A DNA stretch of 64,000 bases from Brassica napus. Lineage: Eukaryota; Streptophyta; Magnoliopsida; Brassicales; Brassicaceae. The stretch covers positions 348,501 to 412,500 of the forward strand of contig NW_026014658.1 of the NCBI RefSeq assembly GCF_020379485.1, written 5' to 3'. Numbering within the stretch: position 1 is the first letter of the stretch; the number at the start of each line of letters is the position of its first letter. The translations under genes and the position numbers were made by a program. Shown here one piece after another: positions 1 through 10,610 of this stretch. A model generated the notes under the pieces. It searched no databases, was not told the origin of the DNA, and saw nothing but the letters and a program-made list of their open reading frames with translations.

Positions 1-472
1 ATGACTTAGGATATGGTAGGTAGGTTCATACTGTTTATGATTATGTTGACTGAGGTTTATCTAAGTTCTAAGAACCAAGCCAAGAATTGTAGAATCAATC
101 CGTTCTATTCTCGGTTATTATTAATGCTTATCTGGTTGTGGTTTCAGGAACTAAGGATGGTTCTGGTCAAGCCAAGGAGCCGTGAAGGCTCGGTCAGTGA
201 GAGGCTGTGTAACGTGTGGTTAGATGATACTAGGGATGAACTAGTGATTCTCTATGAGACTGTTAAGAAGTTGTGTATTGAATCTCATGTTTCTAAGTAA
301 TACAAAGTTTATACATTGTTATTCCGCTGTGCAATCTGTTCCTTTGTTTATGAACCTCATATTCGAATATGACTTAGTAAATAAAAGACTTAAAATGGAT
401 CAAACAAGCAAAGAAATTAATAAGTAAGCATTCGTATCCAGTTGGGTCAAGAGACCAGGAACGGGTCTTACA
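1..472 (+). mobile_element. 5' LTR of element A, 3' part only
   Basis: This is the last 472 bases of a chromovirus LTR. It aligns without length change to 12002-12473, the end of the other LTR of element A, with roughly a dozen substitutions by eye. It ends in TTACA and is followed three bases later by a primer-binding site, which makes it the 5' LTR. The start of the LTR lies left of the window. Confidence 0.9.
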
Positions 473-475
473 AGT

Positions 476-487
476 TGGTATCAGAGC
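476..487 (+). other. Primer-binding site of element A
   Basis: TGGTATCAGAGC lies three bases after the LTR end. This is the usual plant Ty3/gypsy primer-binding site, complementary to the 3' end of initiator-methionine tRNA. It fixes the plus orientation of element A. Confidence 0.85.
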
Positions 488-683
488 ATGCTTGATTCTA
501 GGATAGTTGGGTTATGTAGTCCACACACACACACGCAGCCAGCTGATTAGGTCTCACGGTGAGGTTTGATTGCTTAGTCTAGGGATTGTTTTGTTCTGTT
601 TATGTTAGTGTGTTTTGTACTAACATTGTCTGAATCCTTAGGCTGGAAAAAGAAAATCGGGAAAGTCCCGAAGAAGTAAGAGA

Positions 684-1690
684 ATGGCCGGTCAGTCTAG
701 TCAAGTGGCCGTGGACGGAACTAATCTGTCCGGTTTGCAAACCGATCCGGCCGCGGCTAACACTGAAAATGTGTTGCCAACTGATCAGGCTAATCTTACG
801 GGGACGCAACAGGATGGTCAGGAACATCAGGAGAGTGATGAGGAAGTGGAATCCTCGAACGCTAACCGTGATGGTGGCCAGCGTGAGAAAGTGGCCGATG
901 GTACGGCCAATGTAACCGCAACACTGTCCAAAGCGGACTTGTTAGAGGCCATGAAGGTAATGGGGACTCAGGTGGCGGCTATGGCCCAACTGTTCACGCC
1001 ATTAGTGAACTCCTCAGTTGGCCAAGCTACGCCTGTGGCTACGACCGTCCCCAACACCAATGGTCCAGTGGTGGAAACGGTCGAGGTGATCGAGATTGAT
1101 CCACCAGAAAGGACCGGGAAAAAGGTGGACTATCTGAGTTTGCTTCAGCACATCTCCCGAAGCACCGATCCTGTTAAGGAAGACGAGTGGAGGAGTCGGC
1201 TAGTCCGAAACTTCAGCTCAACTCGTTGTCCTGAGGATTACAAGAGAGACATTGCGGTTCACTTCCTGGAAGGGGACGCGCATAATTGGTGGCTGGCTGT
1301 GAACAAGCGCACCAATGGAAGTCTACAGAGTTTTGCGGATTTTGAAGATGAATTCAACCGCAAATACTTTCCTGCAGAGGCTTGGGACCGTCTGGAAGGA
1401 AGATTCCTAGACCTTACCCAAGGCCGCAGGGCCGTACGTGAGTACGAAGAGGAGTTCAACCGGCTCCGACGTTTTGTTGGAAGGGAACTTGAGGACGAGA
1501 CAGTCCAGGTTCGTCGGTTCATTCGAGGCTTAAGGCCGGAGCTGAGAACTCACTGTTCGATCCGCACCTTCAGCACCCTCGGAGAGCTGGTTGAACGTGT
1601 AGCTCTTTTGGAGTCTAACTTGGCCGAGGAAGCCAAGCTTAAGACAAAGTCGCAGTCTGTCCCAATGGGTAAGACTAACGACCGAAAGAG
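684..1690 (+). pseudogene. gag: Gag of chromovirus A, 3'-truncated
   Basis: The retroviral-type capsid polyprotein packages element RNA. The frame opens at the first ATG (684). It runs through a low-complexity acidic N-terminus and a Retrotrans_gag-type domain at about residues 190-330, including the motif GDAHNWW and the stretch FNRKYFPAEAWDRLEGRF. Compared with the gag of element C, a short piece is missing near residue 155. The coding sequence stops being gag at about 1690, where the LTR satellite of element B begins; the open frame runs on to 1721 only by reading satellite. The zinc knuckles and all of protease, reverse transcriptase and most of integrase are gone, so this is a fragment. 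Element C starts gag upstream at a non-ATG position, so the true N-terminus may lie before 684. Confidence 0.85.
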
Positions 1691-1691
1691 T

Positions 1692-2633
1692 AAGCGATCG
1701 TCCCGCTCGGTCGCTACGTAGCGACCGAGCTCGAGCCAAGCTCGGTCGCTACGTAGCGACCGAGCGATCGTCCCGCTCGGTCGCTACGTAGCGATTGGGC
1801 TCGAGCCAAAGATCGGTCGCGGTGTAGCGATTGAACCTTTCCGAACAACGATACGACACCAGTCCTTGCATTCTCGTCAAACCTTCGAATGCTATCTCCC
1901 GAAGACCGTGGCAAGCTCAGTCCATGTTTCCCGCTATTCTAAATCCATCGATCAAAACTTCGATTAGAAACCGCGGAAAACTCGTAGTAAACGTGTCGAG
2001 TCGGAAGACGGCCCAAAGGGACCTAAAACACGACTCGAGGCCCATCCTACGATTTTTCCTAATCAAAAGCCCGTGAACCACAGCATGGTTCACGCTTGGC
2101 CCACGAGGAAGGATAAATGTCAAGTTTCCGCGGATAAATACGGAAGTTTTGAAGATAATTGTGAAGATCGGGAAAAATGGAATATCTCCATTTTTTGCTA
2201 TGACGGCTTAAAGGCAGAAGAGTAAAAACGTAAACCGACCTTGGAGCTAGTATATAAGGAGTCCTAGGCGAGGAGCAGAGGGGGGAACTTTTTCAGAGCA
2301 AACTTAGCACTTAGAGCGATTTAGGCAACTTTCCGTTTTTGTTATTTCGAGCTGCGACTCAAATAGGTTTAGCCGTCTTAGGGTTGCTAGAACTAGGAAT
2401 CTCGCCGACAGCTCTCGAGCCCAGGCTTATACCTTGTTGTAACGCTCATACGCAGATTCGGAATAAGATCTACTTTGCTCTCTTTTCGATTTCTTATCTT
2501 TATCGTTGTTATTCTCGTGTTCTGATTGCTTGACGTGTGGTAATTAACAGATATCCGGGTCCTCTGGGAAACTAGGGTTTTCTTAGTTTCCTTATTTAAA
2601 CGGAAATCGACAGTGCAAATTTCGGTTCCCACA
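1692..2633 (+). mobile_element. 5' LTR of element B, truncated at its left end
   Basis: The sequence from about 1818 to 2633 is nearly identical to 9170-9985. The left end is lost inside the palindromic satellite: only three to four satellite units remain here, against about sixteen in the 3' LTR. The LTR ends in CCCACA just before the primer-binding site. Confidence 0.88.
2251..2258 (+). promoter_or_regulatory. TATA box of the element B 5' LTR
   Basis: TATATAAG lies about 380 bases before the LTR end, in GAGCTAGTATATAAGGAG. The same box occurs in the 3' LTR at 9603-9610. It is the likely RNA polymerase II promoter for gag-protease. Confidence 0.6.
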
Positions 2634-2636
2634 GTT

Positions 2637-2654
2637 TGGCGCTAGAAGGAGGGG
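2637..2654 (+). other. Primer-binding site of element B
   Basis: TGGCGCTAGAAGGAGGGG follows the LTR end by three bases. It differs from the methionine-tRNA site used by the chromoviruses in this window. The tRNA that matches was not determined. Confidence 0.6.
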
Positions 2655-2699
2655 GCCTTACGGATCAATCTAACCCGCAAAAGCCACACACAGTCAGAC

Positions 2700-5309
2700 A
2701 TGTCAACCAACGACGCGGATAACGTGCAAACTCCCCTTAACGGAGGCAGCGGCACCGATCTCCACACTCCGGTAGCGGACGTATCCGCGGCCAACGCGCA
2801 AGCCAACGCTGCGACGCTCGAGGAGTTTAAAAAGATGTTCGCCACCTATGAAAAAAGGTCGGAAGAACAGGATAAGCTCGTGAATACCTTGACCAAACAG
2901 GTTGAAACCTTAACGGCAAGGACCCAAGCTATCCGTCCCCGCGGAACCACCAAAATCCGCGGGAAGAGGCTCGACTTCGCCACCCCACTCGATAGAGCAG
3001 GAGTCGCGCGGGAACGACCTTCCGGTCAAAACCCTAGCGAGAAATCTCCCATCGAAAAGGGGAACTCTGAAAGTCTTCCGCCCCCTGCAAAGGACTCGGA
3101 GGATAACGAAGCCGAACATATTGACCTGGATCCTAGCGATGTCTCCAACGACACCGACGAGGATGTCGACAGACATCCAAGAAGGACTAGAAGCCGATCC
3201 GCTCGGGAAGGCTCCCCGTTCGAAAAACCAATGACGGAAGAAGAAGAAGTCGCCTATTGGAACGAACAAGAGGAGCTGGCCGAAAGGCAAACCGAGCTCA
3301 CTCGCAGTAAACGCCGACAGGCTCGGAAATCCACTGACGAGACATCGGATATCCGCGATCTTCGCGACTACATCACTAAGACTGCGGCAGAAGTGAGAGC
3401 CGTAAAGTCTCAAATCCATCATGCTACTAGTGCTGCCCCCGAGATCGATCGACTGCTGGAAGGAGCTCGAAAGACCCCCTTTACCAGCCGCATTTCGGAC
3501 ATGAGGGTGTCCGATCCGGGAAAAATCAGAGTACCAAAGTACGATGGTACGGCCGATCCGAAAGCGCACCTTCAGGCTTTCCATATCGCGATGGGAAGAG
3601 CAAGACTGAAGGACGGCGAAAAGGATGCCGGCTATTGCCGCTTGTTTGTCGAAAATCTTGAAGGAGCAGCGCTCGAATGGTTCGCACGCCTTCGTCGCAA
3701 CACCATCGGGAGTTTTCGACAGCTCGCATCGGAATTCCTCAAACAGTACTCTGTATTCATAGACAGGGAAACCTCCGATGTGGACCTCTGGAGTCTCTCC
3801 CAGAGGGAAGACGAACCCCTCCGCGAGTTTATCAGTCGGTTCAAGCTGATAATGTCCAGGGTCAGCGGGATAAGCGACAAAGTGGCCATCGACGCGCTGA
3901 GAAAGACGCTCTGGTACAAGTCGAAATTCAGAAAATGGATAACTCTCGACAAACCGCGAACGATCCAGGACGCCCTCCACAAAGCAACGGACTACATCAT
4001 AGTCGAGGAAGAAACTAAAGTCTTATCGCAAAAACATAAGCCGGCAAGACCATCCTCGAAAGACGCGGATCCGAAGGGGAAAAAGAAGAACTCTCGTAAC
4101 GACAAGTACGTCCATCACGAGGGGGAAGATCTCCAAGGGGCGCATAACTATGCGATCAATTCGGATCAAGGCCGGACCACGGGCAACACATGGACTCGCA
4201 ATCAAGGGTACGACGAGAACACCTTCTGCGAGTTCCACCAATCCCGAGGACACTCCACGACCAATTGCAAAGTCTTGGGAGCAAGACTGGCCGCGAAGCT
4301 ACTCGCTGGAGAGCTTTCGGAGGTAACTAGCGTCAAGGATCTCATCCTCGATTCTGATCGGCCCCCAAAAACGGACAGAAATCCGCCCGCTGAAAAATCC
4401 CCTCAACGAAACCAACCCGGGGATAAACGCGGTAGGAGGCCGGATGACAAAGGGAACGATAACAATCGTCGCAGAGTCAATATGATCATCGGAGGATCTC
4501 AATACTGCGGCGATACCGTGTCGGCCATCAAGGCTTACCAACGGAAGGCAGAATCAAGCGCAAATTGGCCTACATGGTCTCCTCCTCGAGACGGCCAAAG
4601 TTGCTCGATCACCTTCACAGAGGAAGAAGCCGGCGGTATCGACCAACCTCACTGCGACCCGCTCGTCATAGATCTCGTCATACGAGATTTAGAAGTCGGA
4701 AGGGTACTCGTCGATACGGGAAGCACGGTCAACGTAATCTTCCGCGACACTCTCAAGCGGATGAGTATCGAACTCGGAGAAGTAATTCCAACGCCAAAAC
4801 CACTCACGGGTTTTTCAGGCGAAGTGTCGATGACTCTCGGGTCGATCCAATTGCCAGTCATGGCCAAGGAGATCACGAAAATCGTCGAATTCGCGGTAGT
4901 CGACCATCCCGCTATCTACAACGTGATCATGGGAACCCCATGGCTCAACGCCATGCAGGCAGTTCCGTCAACTTACCACCTGGGTCTCAAGTTCCCAACG
5001 CCGAACGGAGTCGCGGCCATCTGGGGATGCCAAAAACAGTCGCGACTATGCTTTCTCGCGGAGCATAAGTTAAGGCAAATCACGGCTTCTGCAAACGGCA
5101 AACGCGCGAAGATAGATCGATCTTCGGCCAAAAGCGCCCCGCACCACGACGAAGTAAAATCATCTGTCAACGCAAACGCATCGGACGTCGAAGCTCGACA
5201 TAAACCCGAAGCCCACGCGACAACTCAACCGGAACATCCGGAAAATAGCGTCGACCCAGCCACGATCGACACGGTCAAGGCGGACATCGCGACACCAACC
5301 GCTGAGTAA
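2700..5309 (+). CDS. Gag-protease polyprotein of element B
   Basis: An open frame of 869 codons encodes capsid protein fused to an aspartic protease. The N-terminal 200 residues are charged and partly coiled-coil-like (about residues 40-75). The Retrotrans_gag-type core starts near residue 278 ([18 protein letters not shown]) and includes [15 protein letters not shown] nucleic-acid knuckle of the form C510-x2-H513-x4-H518-x4-C523 follows. The protease active-site triad is D672-T673-G674, in LVDTGSTVN. The frame ends at TAA 5307-5309 about 195 residues after the active site, with no reverse transcriptase behind it. Full-length relatives continue into pol, so this is a gag-protease-only product. 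No stop or frameshift interrupts it, unlike the chromovirus genes nearby. The start is the first ATG after the primer-binding site. Confidence 0.88.
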   Translation: MSTNDADNVQTPLNGGSGTDLHTPVADVSAANAQANAATLEEFKKMFATYEKRSEEQDKLVNTLTKQVETLTARTQAIRPRGTTKIRGKRLDFATPLDRAGVARERPSGQNPSEKSPIEKGNSESLPPPAKDSEDNEAEHIDLDPSDVSNDTDEDVDRHPRRTRSRSAREGSPFEKPMTEEEEVAYWNEQEELAERQTELTRSKRRQARKSTDETSDIRDLRDYITKTAAEVRAVKSQIHHATSAAPEIDRLLEGARKTPFTSRISDMRVSDPGKIRVPKYDGTADPKAHLQAFHIAMGRARLKDGEKDAGYCRLFVENLEGAALEWFARLRRNTIGSFRQLASEFLKQYSVFIDRETSDVDLWSLSQREDEPLREFISRFKLIMSRVSGISDKVAIDALRKTLWYKSKFRKWITLDKPRTIQDALHKATDYIIVEEETKVLSQKHKPARPSSKDADPKGKKKNSRNDKYVHHEGEDLQGAHNYAINSDQGRTTGNTWTRNQGYDENTFCEFHQSRGHSTTNCKVLGARLAAKLLAGELSEVTSVKDLILDSDRPPKTDRNPPAEKSPQRNQPGDKRGRRPDDKGNDNNRRRVNMIIGGSQYCGDTVSAIKAYQRKAESSANWPTWSPPRDGQSCSITFTEEEAGGIDQPHCDPLVIDLVIRDLEVGRVLVDTGSTVNVIFRDTLKRMSIELGEVIPTPKPLTGFSGEVSMTLGSIQLPVMAKEITKIVEFAVVDHPAIYNVIMGTPWLNAMQAVPSTYHLGLKFPTPNGVAAIWGCQKQSRLCFLAEHKLRQITASANGKRAKIDRSSAKSAPHHDEVKSSVNANASDVEARHKPEAHATTQPEHPENSVDPATIDTVKADIATPTAE

Positions 5310-6393
5310 GAACACTCGCGGCATGAAACAGAACTACGAGATGGCTTGATCCTCGAAAGGGGTACGTAGGCAGCTTGTCAAAAGACGAGTTCAGCTATCC
5401 CCCTCTCTAAAAAGGGGGGGAGTGGGTGCGTATACTCATATACTCCCACAATCGCCATTATTGTAATCGAGTTTTTAGAAACATAAAAATTTTTACAATA
5501 TACACTGTCTTTTTATCGAAAACGCCTACGCTTCAGTTTACACTCGTCTGCGGCCTCATCCGGCCCAAAAAACGTATCACCTCTCAAACACGCAAAAATG
5601 CACGCATAATCCTCGAAAATAACTGCGAGACGTCGCAAAAAGTTAAAATTCGAGGACGATGCTAAACAAATTGTCCAAACGCGACCACCAAAAACCTTAC
5701 ACCCCGTTCGTCGATTGGCCCCGACGAACACGCCAGCCGTCTTAAACAAACGCAATCCGATCACTCTTTTGATCTTTAAAAACGTCCAGCACAAGGACAA
5801 AAGCGCGCTACAACAAAAATCCGAAATTTTGGTTTAGCACTTCCAGTTTACTCTGAGAAGATGCTCGACTCGTACCATACAAGTCATATAAGCCGAGAAC
5901 ATATCGCGGACTTTAAACCGGTGCGAGTCAGGAAGAAATCGCAACAGGAAAAACGATAGCCGGCTAGTCACCGCACAAACCTTAACCGAAAGTAAACCTA
6001 GGTCTTGCCCTAAACCCAACGCTCTGGTCTCAAACATCTCAAGGCATGATATCTAAAAGATACGAGATCATAAACCATGCCTCTCCGTTCGTATCTCAAT
6101 GTTCTCAAAAATCGTAAAGACAGATAAATTTTTACGAAAATCACGAACGAACCAACAGATTGAACGTCTAATTAGAACTACATACGAGACGACAACTCGT
6201 ATTTACTTCAACCTTACTCAGGAAAAACTTGAAACAAAACATTTATCATATAAATAAACCGCGTAAAAGCGGCAAGGGATTCAAAGCCACCAACGGCCAG
6301 TCCCGGAAATACAAATACGGCCATCTTGGCCTAAACGAAATCCAAATTCAAAGGGCCACATTCGGCCGAAAACAAGGATAACTGATCCACCCC
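5310..6393. other. Non-coding internal spacer of element B
   Basis: About 1.1 kb separates the gag-protease stop from the end of the antisense gene. It contains a G-run near 5412 and AT-rich stretches. I see no convincing coding frame. In autonomous relatives this is where pol would lie, so the spacer marks a loss of pol. Confidence 0.7.
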
Positions 6394-8178
6394 TCATACT
6401 CCAAAGTCGAAGTCCCCGGACAACGAAGCACCAAACGCATCCGCAGGACGATCCACTTCCTCGCCACCATCGTGAAAATCAATCGGGACCTCCGCGGTAT
6501 CAGGAGAAACCGGGATGGAATCCCAGAACCCTTGAATCCTCTCGTCGATCGGAGGGATAAGCGCCTCAGCGTGGGCACGGTCACTCATCCCACTCTTCAT
6601 CAAGCTCATCTCCTCTTCGAACACATAGTCGTCGGCTTGCGTCCGCCAAAGACCTCCGACCGAACCACGGCACTCGCGAAAGTCGCCCACCGAGGTAAAG
6701 GCATTCTTAAGGTTCCCGTATTCAACCTGGAACTGAGATGCGCGAGTCTTCATCACCTCAACGATTTCTCTTTTGCCTTTCCTCTCCGCTCTACGAACAG
6801 CCCGCGCATGATCGCGAGTAAGCTGTGCCTCTCGCTCCAGCATCTCGCCTTGCACGCGAGCAAGATCCCGCTCCGCTTTCTCCGCTTTAAAACGGTAGAC
6901 CATGGCTTCTCTATGACCCGCCTCGATGGCCGAGCCCAGCAAGCTCAGGCCCTGCAAATCGATGGGCGTGTTACAAATCCATACATAGGATAATAAAAAA
7001 AAAAAACTAACCCCATTGATGATGCGAGATCCTTCCGCAACGACTCTCGGCCTCGCCGATTCTTTCGTAGGAGGAGGAGCATCGAAACCCGATGGCAGCC
7101 CAGCAAAGAAATCATCGAAATCCGGAATAGGAGCCTCGCTCGAACCGCTCCCGTCGCCGTAAGCAAGGTTCGGATCCCATCCTGGAAGCATAGAGTCGTC
7201 CATCGAAAACTCTATGTCGCCGAGATCGACATCTTTTCCCTTCCAAGAGCTCGACTCCGGCACAGCTGTCGGAGCTTCGACGGGATTCTGGTCGTCGGGT
7301 TCGGAGTCGCTTCCCGTGTCCGCATCCAGAGCGGGACCGGGTTGCACGAATCTCAGTGCCTTCCGAACCCTCTTCGGCGTAAAAGAAGTCCAGAAGAAGG
7401 GACCATTCCTGAGAAGATCCCTCACCGAAATGATATCTTCGGGGAACGGAGCAAGAGGATTGATGAAAGGACGATTGTTCGGCAACCTTCGGAACAGTGG
7501 AATGCAACTCTCTTCGACGGACGCAGCGTCCAAACGAACAAAGAAAAAGAACTTCTTCCACGAGTTGAAGTTTGAAATGAACTTCTTAACCACCGACATA
7601 AATTTCCGAGGGACAAACCTATGCTTATCCGAATCCGTGACAAGTTGAAGCCTCAAAAGCGCTTCATAATGATCGACGGAGAGGGAAAGGCCATGCTCAT
7701 AGCTTAGGACCAAGATCCCAATAAGGTGTTGAATGGCAAGGGGTGTCAACTGACTTATCGCAACTTCGAAACGGTCCAACACTCGGACGAGAATTTCGGG
7801 TATGGGGAACCAGAGGCGACAACGCACTATGAACGCCTCATAACAAGTAAAGTAACCCTCCGGGGGGTTGTTAGCACATTCCCCGCGGCAGGGAACCCGA
7901 AACCCCACGGCATCCGAGATGTGGTAGAACGACCGCATCGTCGCGAGAAACTCGTCGGTAGTCCTGCTTGCATCCTCTTCCTCGACTCCACGATGGACCA
8001 GGATCGGGAATGGCTTCTCCTTGGGAGGGGTCAACGAGCCATAATGAGCAACCCACCATGCCTCGTTCTCGGCAGGATGCACCGAGTGAGGCACGAACTC
8101 CATCTTCGGAACGATGAGCTCTTCGTAGGGGCTCGCGGACGAAGACCCTTTTTTCGCAATCTTTTTCTTGCTCGACAT
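6394..8178 (-). CDS. Antisense gene of element B, Transposase_28 / putative gypsy-type transposon family (PF04195-like)
   Basis: An uninterrupted frame of more than 590 codons lies on the strand opposite to gag, between the pol-less spacer and the polypurine tract. The frame can be opened to 8307, but the first 43 residues (phenylalanine- and lysine-rich) read like leader, so I prefer the ATG at 8176-8178. The first ~230 residues (from [12 protein letters not shown] through [20 protein letters not shown] and the following hydrophobic helix) resemble the plant PF04195 family, known from the antisense genes of Tat-type elements; its molecular role is not established. The C-terminal part is acidic, then helical and charged (an [23 protein letters not shown] coiled coil). 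A 60-nt stretch at 6952-7011 looks like an intron kept in frame. Family assignment is from memory of the pattern and needs a profile search. Confidence 0.72.
   Translation of the reverse strand: MSSKKKIAKKGSSSASPYEELIVPKMEFVPHSVHPAENEAWWVAHYGSLTPPKEKPFPILVHRGVEEEDASRTTDEFLATMRSFYHISDAVGFRVPCRGECANNPPEGYFTCYEAFIVRCRLWFPIPEILVRVLDRFEVAISQLTPLAIQHLIGILVLSYEHGLSLSVDHYEALLRLQLVTDSDKHRFVPRKFMSVVKKFISNFNSWKKFFFFVRLDAASVEESCIPLFRRLPNNRPFINPLAPFPEDIISVRDLLRNGPFFWTSFTPKRVRKALRFVQPGPALDADTGSDSEPDDQNPVEAPTAVPESSSWKGKDVDLGDIEFSMDDSMLPGWDPNLAYGDGSGSSEAPIPDFDDFFAGLPSGFDAPPPTKESARPRVVAEGSRIINGVSFFFLLSYVWICNTPIDLQGLSLLGSAIEAGHREAMVYRFKAEKAERDLARVQGEMLEREAQLTRDHARAVRRAERKGKREIVEVMKTRASQFQVEYGNLKNAFTSVGDFRECRGSVGGLWRTQADDYVFEEEMSLMKSGMSDRAHAEALIPPIDERIQGFWDSIPVSPDTAEVPIDFHDGGEEVDRPADAFGASLSGDFDFGV
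6952..7011 (-). other. Candidate in-frame intron in the antisense gene
   Basis: Read on the minus strand, the stretch begins GTTAGT followed by a run of twelve T and ends ATTTGCAG. It is 60 nt, a multiple of three and stop-free, so the frame stays open with or without splicing. The encoded piece (a run of F and L, then VWIC) is hydrophobic and out of character with the acidic sequence before and the helix after. Confidence 0.55.
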
Positions 8179-8422
8179 CTTTGCACTTCTCTTGAGAGAA
8201 TAAAGGAAAAGGGTGGAAAGAAAGATAGAAAGTTTTTTAGAGATCTTAGAGAAAAACAAGAAAGTGAAAAAATTATGGAACAAGTTACCTCTCTTCTTAT
8301 AAGACATGAGGATTTACTATTCAAGCTCGGACTTTCGGATATTAATTCCACCCATCACGCCTAACTTGCCAAACATGCCTAACCGCACGCTAGGATCCTA
8401 CGATGCATGATCCTAACGGGCT

Positions 8423-8433
8423 GGGGGGCTAAC
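8423..8433 (+). other. Polypurine tract of element B
   Basis: A G-rich tract (GGGGGGCTAAC, preceded by GGGCT) lies directly before the TGTTGGGG start of the 3' LTR. It primes plus-strand DNA synthesis. Confidence 0.6.
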
Positions 8434-8597
8434 TGTTGGGGTCAAAAACGGTCACGACGGAATTACCACCCGAAAATCCTCGGAGATCGTATTTCCGAAA
8501 GAGTTAGTACAAGAAGGGATGTAATTTCCGTAAAAATAACCTATACGAGGTTTTACGAAGAAGTATTCTTTGAGATTCAAACCAAACCCGAGCCAAG

Positions 8598-9180
8598 TTC
8601 GGTCGCAACGTAGCAACCAAGCTCAGCCATGCTCGGTCGCTACACAGCGACCGAGCAATCGTCCTGCTCGGTCGCTACGTAGCGACCGAGCTCGAGCCAA
8701 AGCTCGGTCGCTACGTAGCGACCGAGCGATCGTCCCGCTCGGTCGCTACGTAGCGACCGAGCTCGAGCCAAGCTCGGTCGCTACGTAGCGACCGAGCGAT
8801 CGTCCCGCTCGGTCGCTATGTAGCGACCGAGCTCGAGCCAAGCTCGGTCGCTACGTAGCGACCGAGCGATCGTCCCGCTCGGTCGCTACGTAGCGACCGA
8901 GCTCGAGCCAAGCTCGGTCGCTACGTAGCGACCGAGCGATCGTCCCGCTCGGTCGCTACGTAGCGACCGAGCTCGAGCCAAGCTCGGTCGCTACGTAGTA
9001 CGCGACCGAGCGATCGTCCCGCTCGGTCGCTACGTAGCGACCGAGCACGAGCCAAAGCTCGGTCGCTACGTAGCGACCGAGCGATCGTCCCGCTCGGTCG
9101 CTACGTAGCGACCGAGCTCGAGCCAAGCTCGGTCGCTACGTAGCGACCGGGCTCGAGCCAAAGATCGGTCGCGGTGTAGC
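8598..9180. repeat. Palindromic satellite inside the element B LTR
   Basis: About 16-17 units of ~35 bases occur in tandem. Each unit has a 24-base palindrome made of CTCGGTCGCTAC followed directly by its exact reverse complement. About a dozen copies are perfect. The 11-base linkers alternate between CTCGAGCCAAG and CGATCGTCCCG, giving a 70-base higher-order period. Edge units are degenerate, and one unit near 8997 carries a small insertion. A short version stands in the 5' LTR at about 1693-1830. Confidence 0.92.
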
Positions 9181-9602
9181 GATTGAACCTTTCCGAACAA
9201 CGATACGACACCAGTCCTTGCATTCTCGTCAAACCTTCGAATGCTATCTCCCGAAGACCGTGGCAAGCTCAGTCCATGTTTCCCGCTATTCTAAATCCAT
9301 CGATCAAAACTTCGATTAGAAACCGCGGAAAACTCGTAGTAAACGTGTCGAGTCGGAAGACGGCCCAAAGGGACCTAAAACACGACTCGAGGCCCATCCT
9401 ACGATTTTTCCTAATCAAAAGCCCGTGAACCACAGCATGGTTCACGCTTGGCCCACGAGGAAGGATAAATGTCAAGTTTCCGCGGATAAATACGGAAGTT
9501 TTGAAGATAATTGTGAAGATCGGGAAAAATGGAATATCTCCATTTTTTGCTATGACGGCTTAAGGGCAGAAGAGTAAAAACGTAAACCGACCTTGGAGCT
9601 AG

Positions 9603-9610
9603 TATATAAG
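9603..9610 (+). promoter_or_regulatory. TATA box of the element B 3' LTR
   Basis: TATATAAG is identical in context to the 5' LTR copy at 2251-2258. From this LTR it would read outward into the residual pol of element A. Confidence 0.55.
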
Positions 9611-9985
9611 GAGTCCTAGGCGAGGAGCAGAGGGGGGAACTTTTTCAGAGCAAACTTAGCACTTAGAGCGATTTAGGCAACTTTCCGTTTTTGTTATTTC
9701 GAGCTGCGACTCAAATAGGTTTAGCCGTCTTAGGGTTGCTAGAACTAGGAATCTCGCCGACAGCTCTCGAGCCCAGGCTTATACCTTGTTGTAACGCTCA
9801 TACGCAGATTCGGAATAAGATCTACTTTGCTCTCTTTTCGATTTCTTATCTTTATCGTTGTTATTCTCGTGTTCTGATTGCTTGACGTGTGGTAATTAAC
9901 AGATATCCGGGTCCTCTGGGAAACTAGGGTTTTCTTAGTTTCCTTATTTAAACGGAAATCGACAGTGCGAATTTCGGTTCCCACA

Positions 9986-10487
9986 CTTGGTGTATCTCAA
10001 AATGATTACCTTCAAAGGACGAGTCCGGATATCCGGAAGACGGAAGTTAGATCCGAGATACTTGGGGCCGTTCAAGATCATTGAAAGAGTGGGGATGGTA
10101 GCCTACAAGTTGGACTTGCCGGCTAAGATGGACACATTCCATAATGTGTTCCACGTCTCCCAACTTCGGAAATGTTTGACGGACCAAGACATCGCTCTTC
10201 CTGCCATTCCAGACGATCTTGGTAAGAACCTAACCTTGGAAACGAGGCCAGTTCGAATCATAGATAGGATGGAAAAAGCAACAAGGAAGAAGACAGTCCA
10301 GATGGTCAAGATCGTCTGGGACTGTAATGGTCAAGATATAATCACTTGGGAAACCGAAGCTAGAATGAAAGCAGAGTACCCAGAGTGGTTGGATCAGTTT
10401 GTTTCCGAGGAAGCATTCGATTCGGATTGGAAGAAGAATCCATCCCAAGGGGGGGGGGAGACTTGTCACGCCCCCAATCCTGAGTAG
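9986..10487 (+). pseudogene. pol: Pol C-terminus of chromovirus A (integrase tail and chromodomain)
   Basis: The frame begins inside pol right after the LTR of B. It encodes the integrase C-terminal (GPY/F-like) region, with LDPRYLGPFKIIERVG and FHNVFHVSQLRKCL. A chromodomain-like segment follows (PVRIIDRMEKATRKK, then VKIVWDCNG and ITWETEARMKAEYPEWL). Chromodomains of this kind bind methylated histone H3 tails and guide integration into heterochromatin. The frame runs without a stop over the polypurine tract and about 24 bases into the 3' LTR. It has no start of its own and is the stump of a polyprotein whose first part was deleted. Confidence 0.88.
10449..10463 (+). other. Polypurine tract of element A
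   Basis: A run of ten or more G followed by AGACT stands just before the TGTCACG start of the 3' LTR. It overlaps the end of the pol frame. Confidence 0.75.
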
Positions 10488-10610
10488 GATTGTTGGGACG
10501 GCCATGGTTCGAGGAAACGTGCAAGCCATGTCTTAGGACATCAAGGCAAGCGTTCCATGGTCGAGAAAGAAGGTTAAGGACATAAGGAAACTTAGACTTA
10601 ACCTTATACA

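Larger units (their letters stand above)
1692..9985 (+). mobile_element. Element B: Tat-lineage-like non-autonomous LTR retrotransposon
   Basis: Two LTR copies (1692-2633, left end missing; 8434-9985, complete) flank an internal region with a primer-binding site, a gag-protease gene on the plus strand, an antisense gene and a polypurine tract. There is no reverse transcriptase, RNase H or integrase, so movement would need a partner element. The element lies in pol of chromovirus A. The right flank resumes pol at 9986, but the left flank is A's gag, so a deletion has removed the start of B's 5' LTR together with most of A. No target duplication can be checked. The gag, the C-x2-H-x4-H-x4-C knuckle and the antisense gene are typical of the Tat group as I know it; the lineage call is by motif, not phylogeny. 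Confidence 0.8.
8434..9985 (+). mobile_element. 3' LTR of element B, complete
   Basis: This LTR of 1552 bases begins TGTTGGGGTC and ends CCCACA. It holds the palindromic satellite at about 8598-9180, a TATA box at 9603-9610, and a unique part nearly identical to 1818-2633. The five bases after it (CTTGG) should be one copy of the target duplication; the partner is lost. Confidence 0.88.

Noticed and set aside
476..487. tRNA gene for methionine at the TGGTATCAGAGC sites
   Set aside because: Only the short primer-binding complement is present, always three to four bases after an LTR end; no cloverleaf can be drawn.
1831..2533. Small frames of 64-81 codons in the B LTR, repeated at 9183-9885
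   Set aside because: Each occurs identically in both LTRs, lies around the promoter, and has no known domain.
2910..3980. Minus-strand frame of 356 codons opposite gag of element B
   Set aside because: It is the shadow of the gag frame; the plus-strand product has clear gag, knuckle and protease motifs, while this one has none.
8598..9180. CRISPR-like array of palindromic repeats and short spacers
   Set aside because: The linkers are only 11 bases and alternate between two fixed sequences, the array lies inside an LTR of a plant retrotransposon, and no cas gene is near. It is a satellite.
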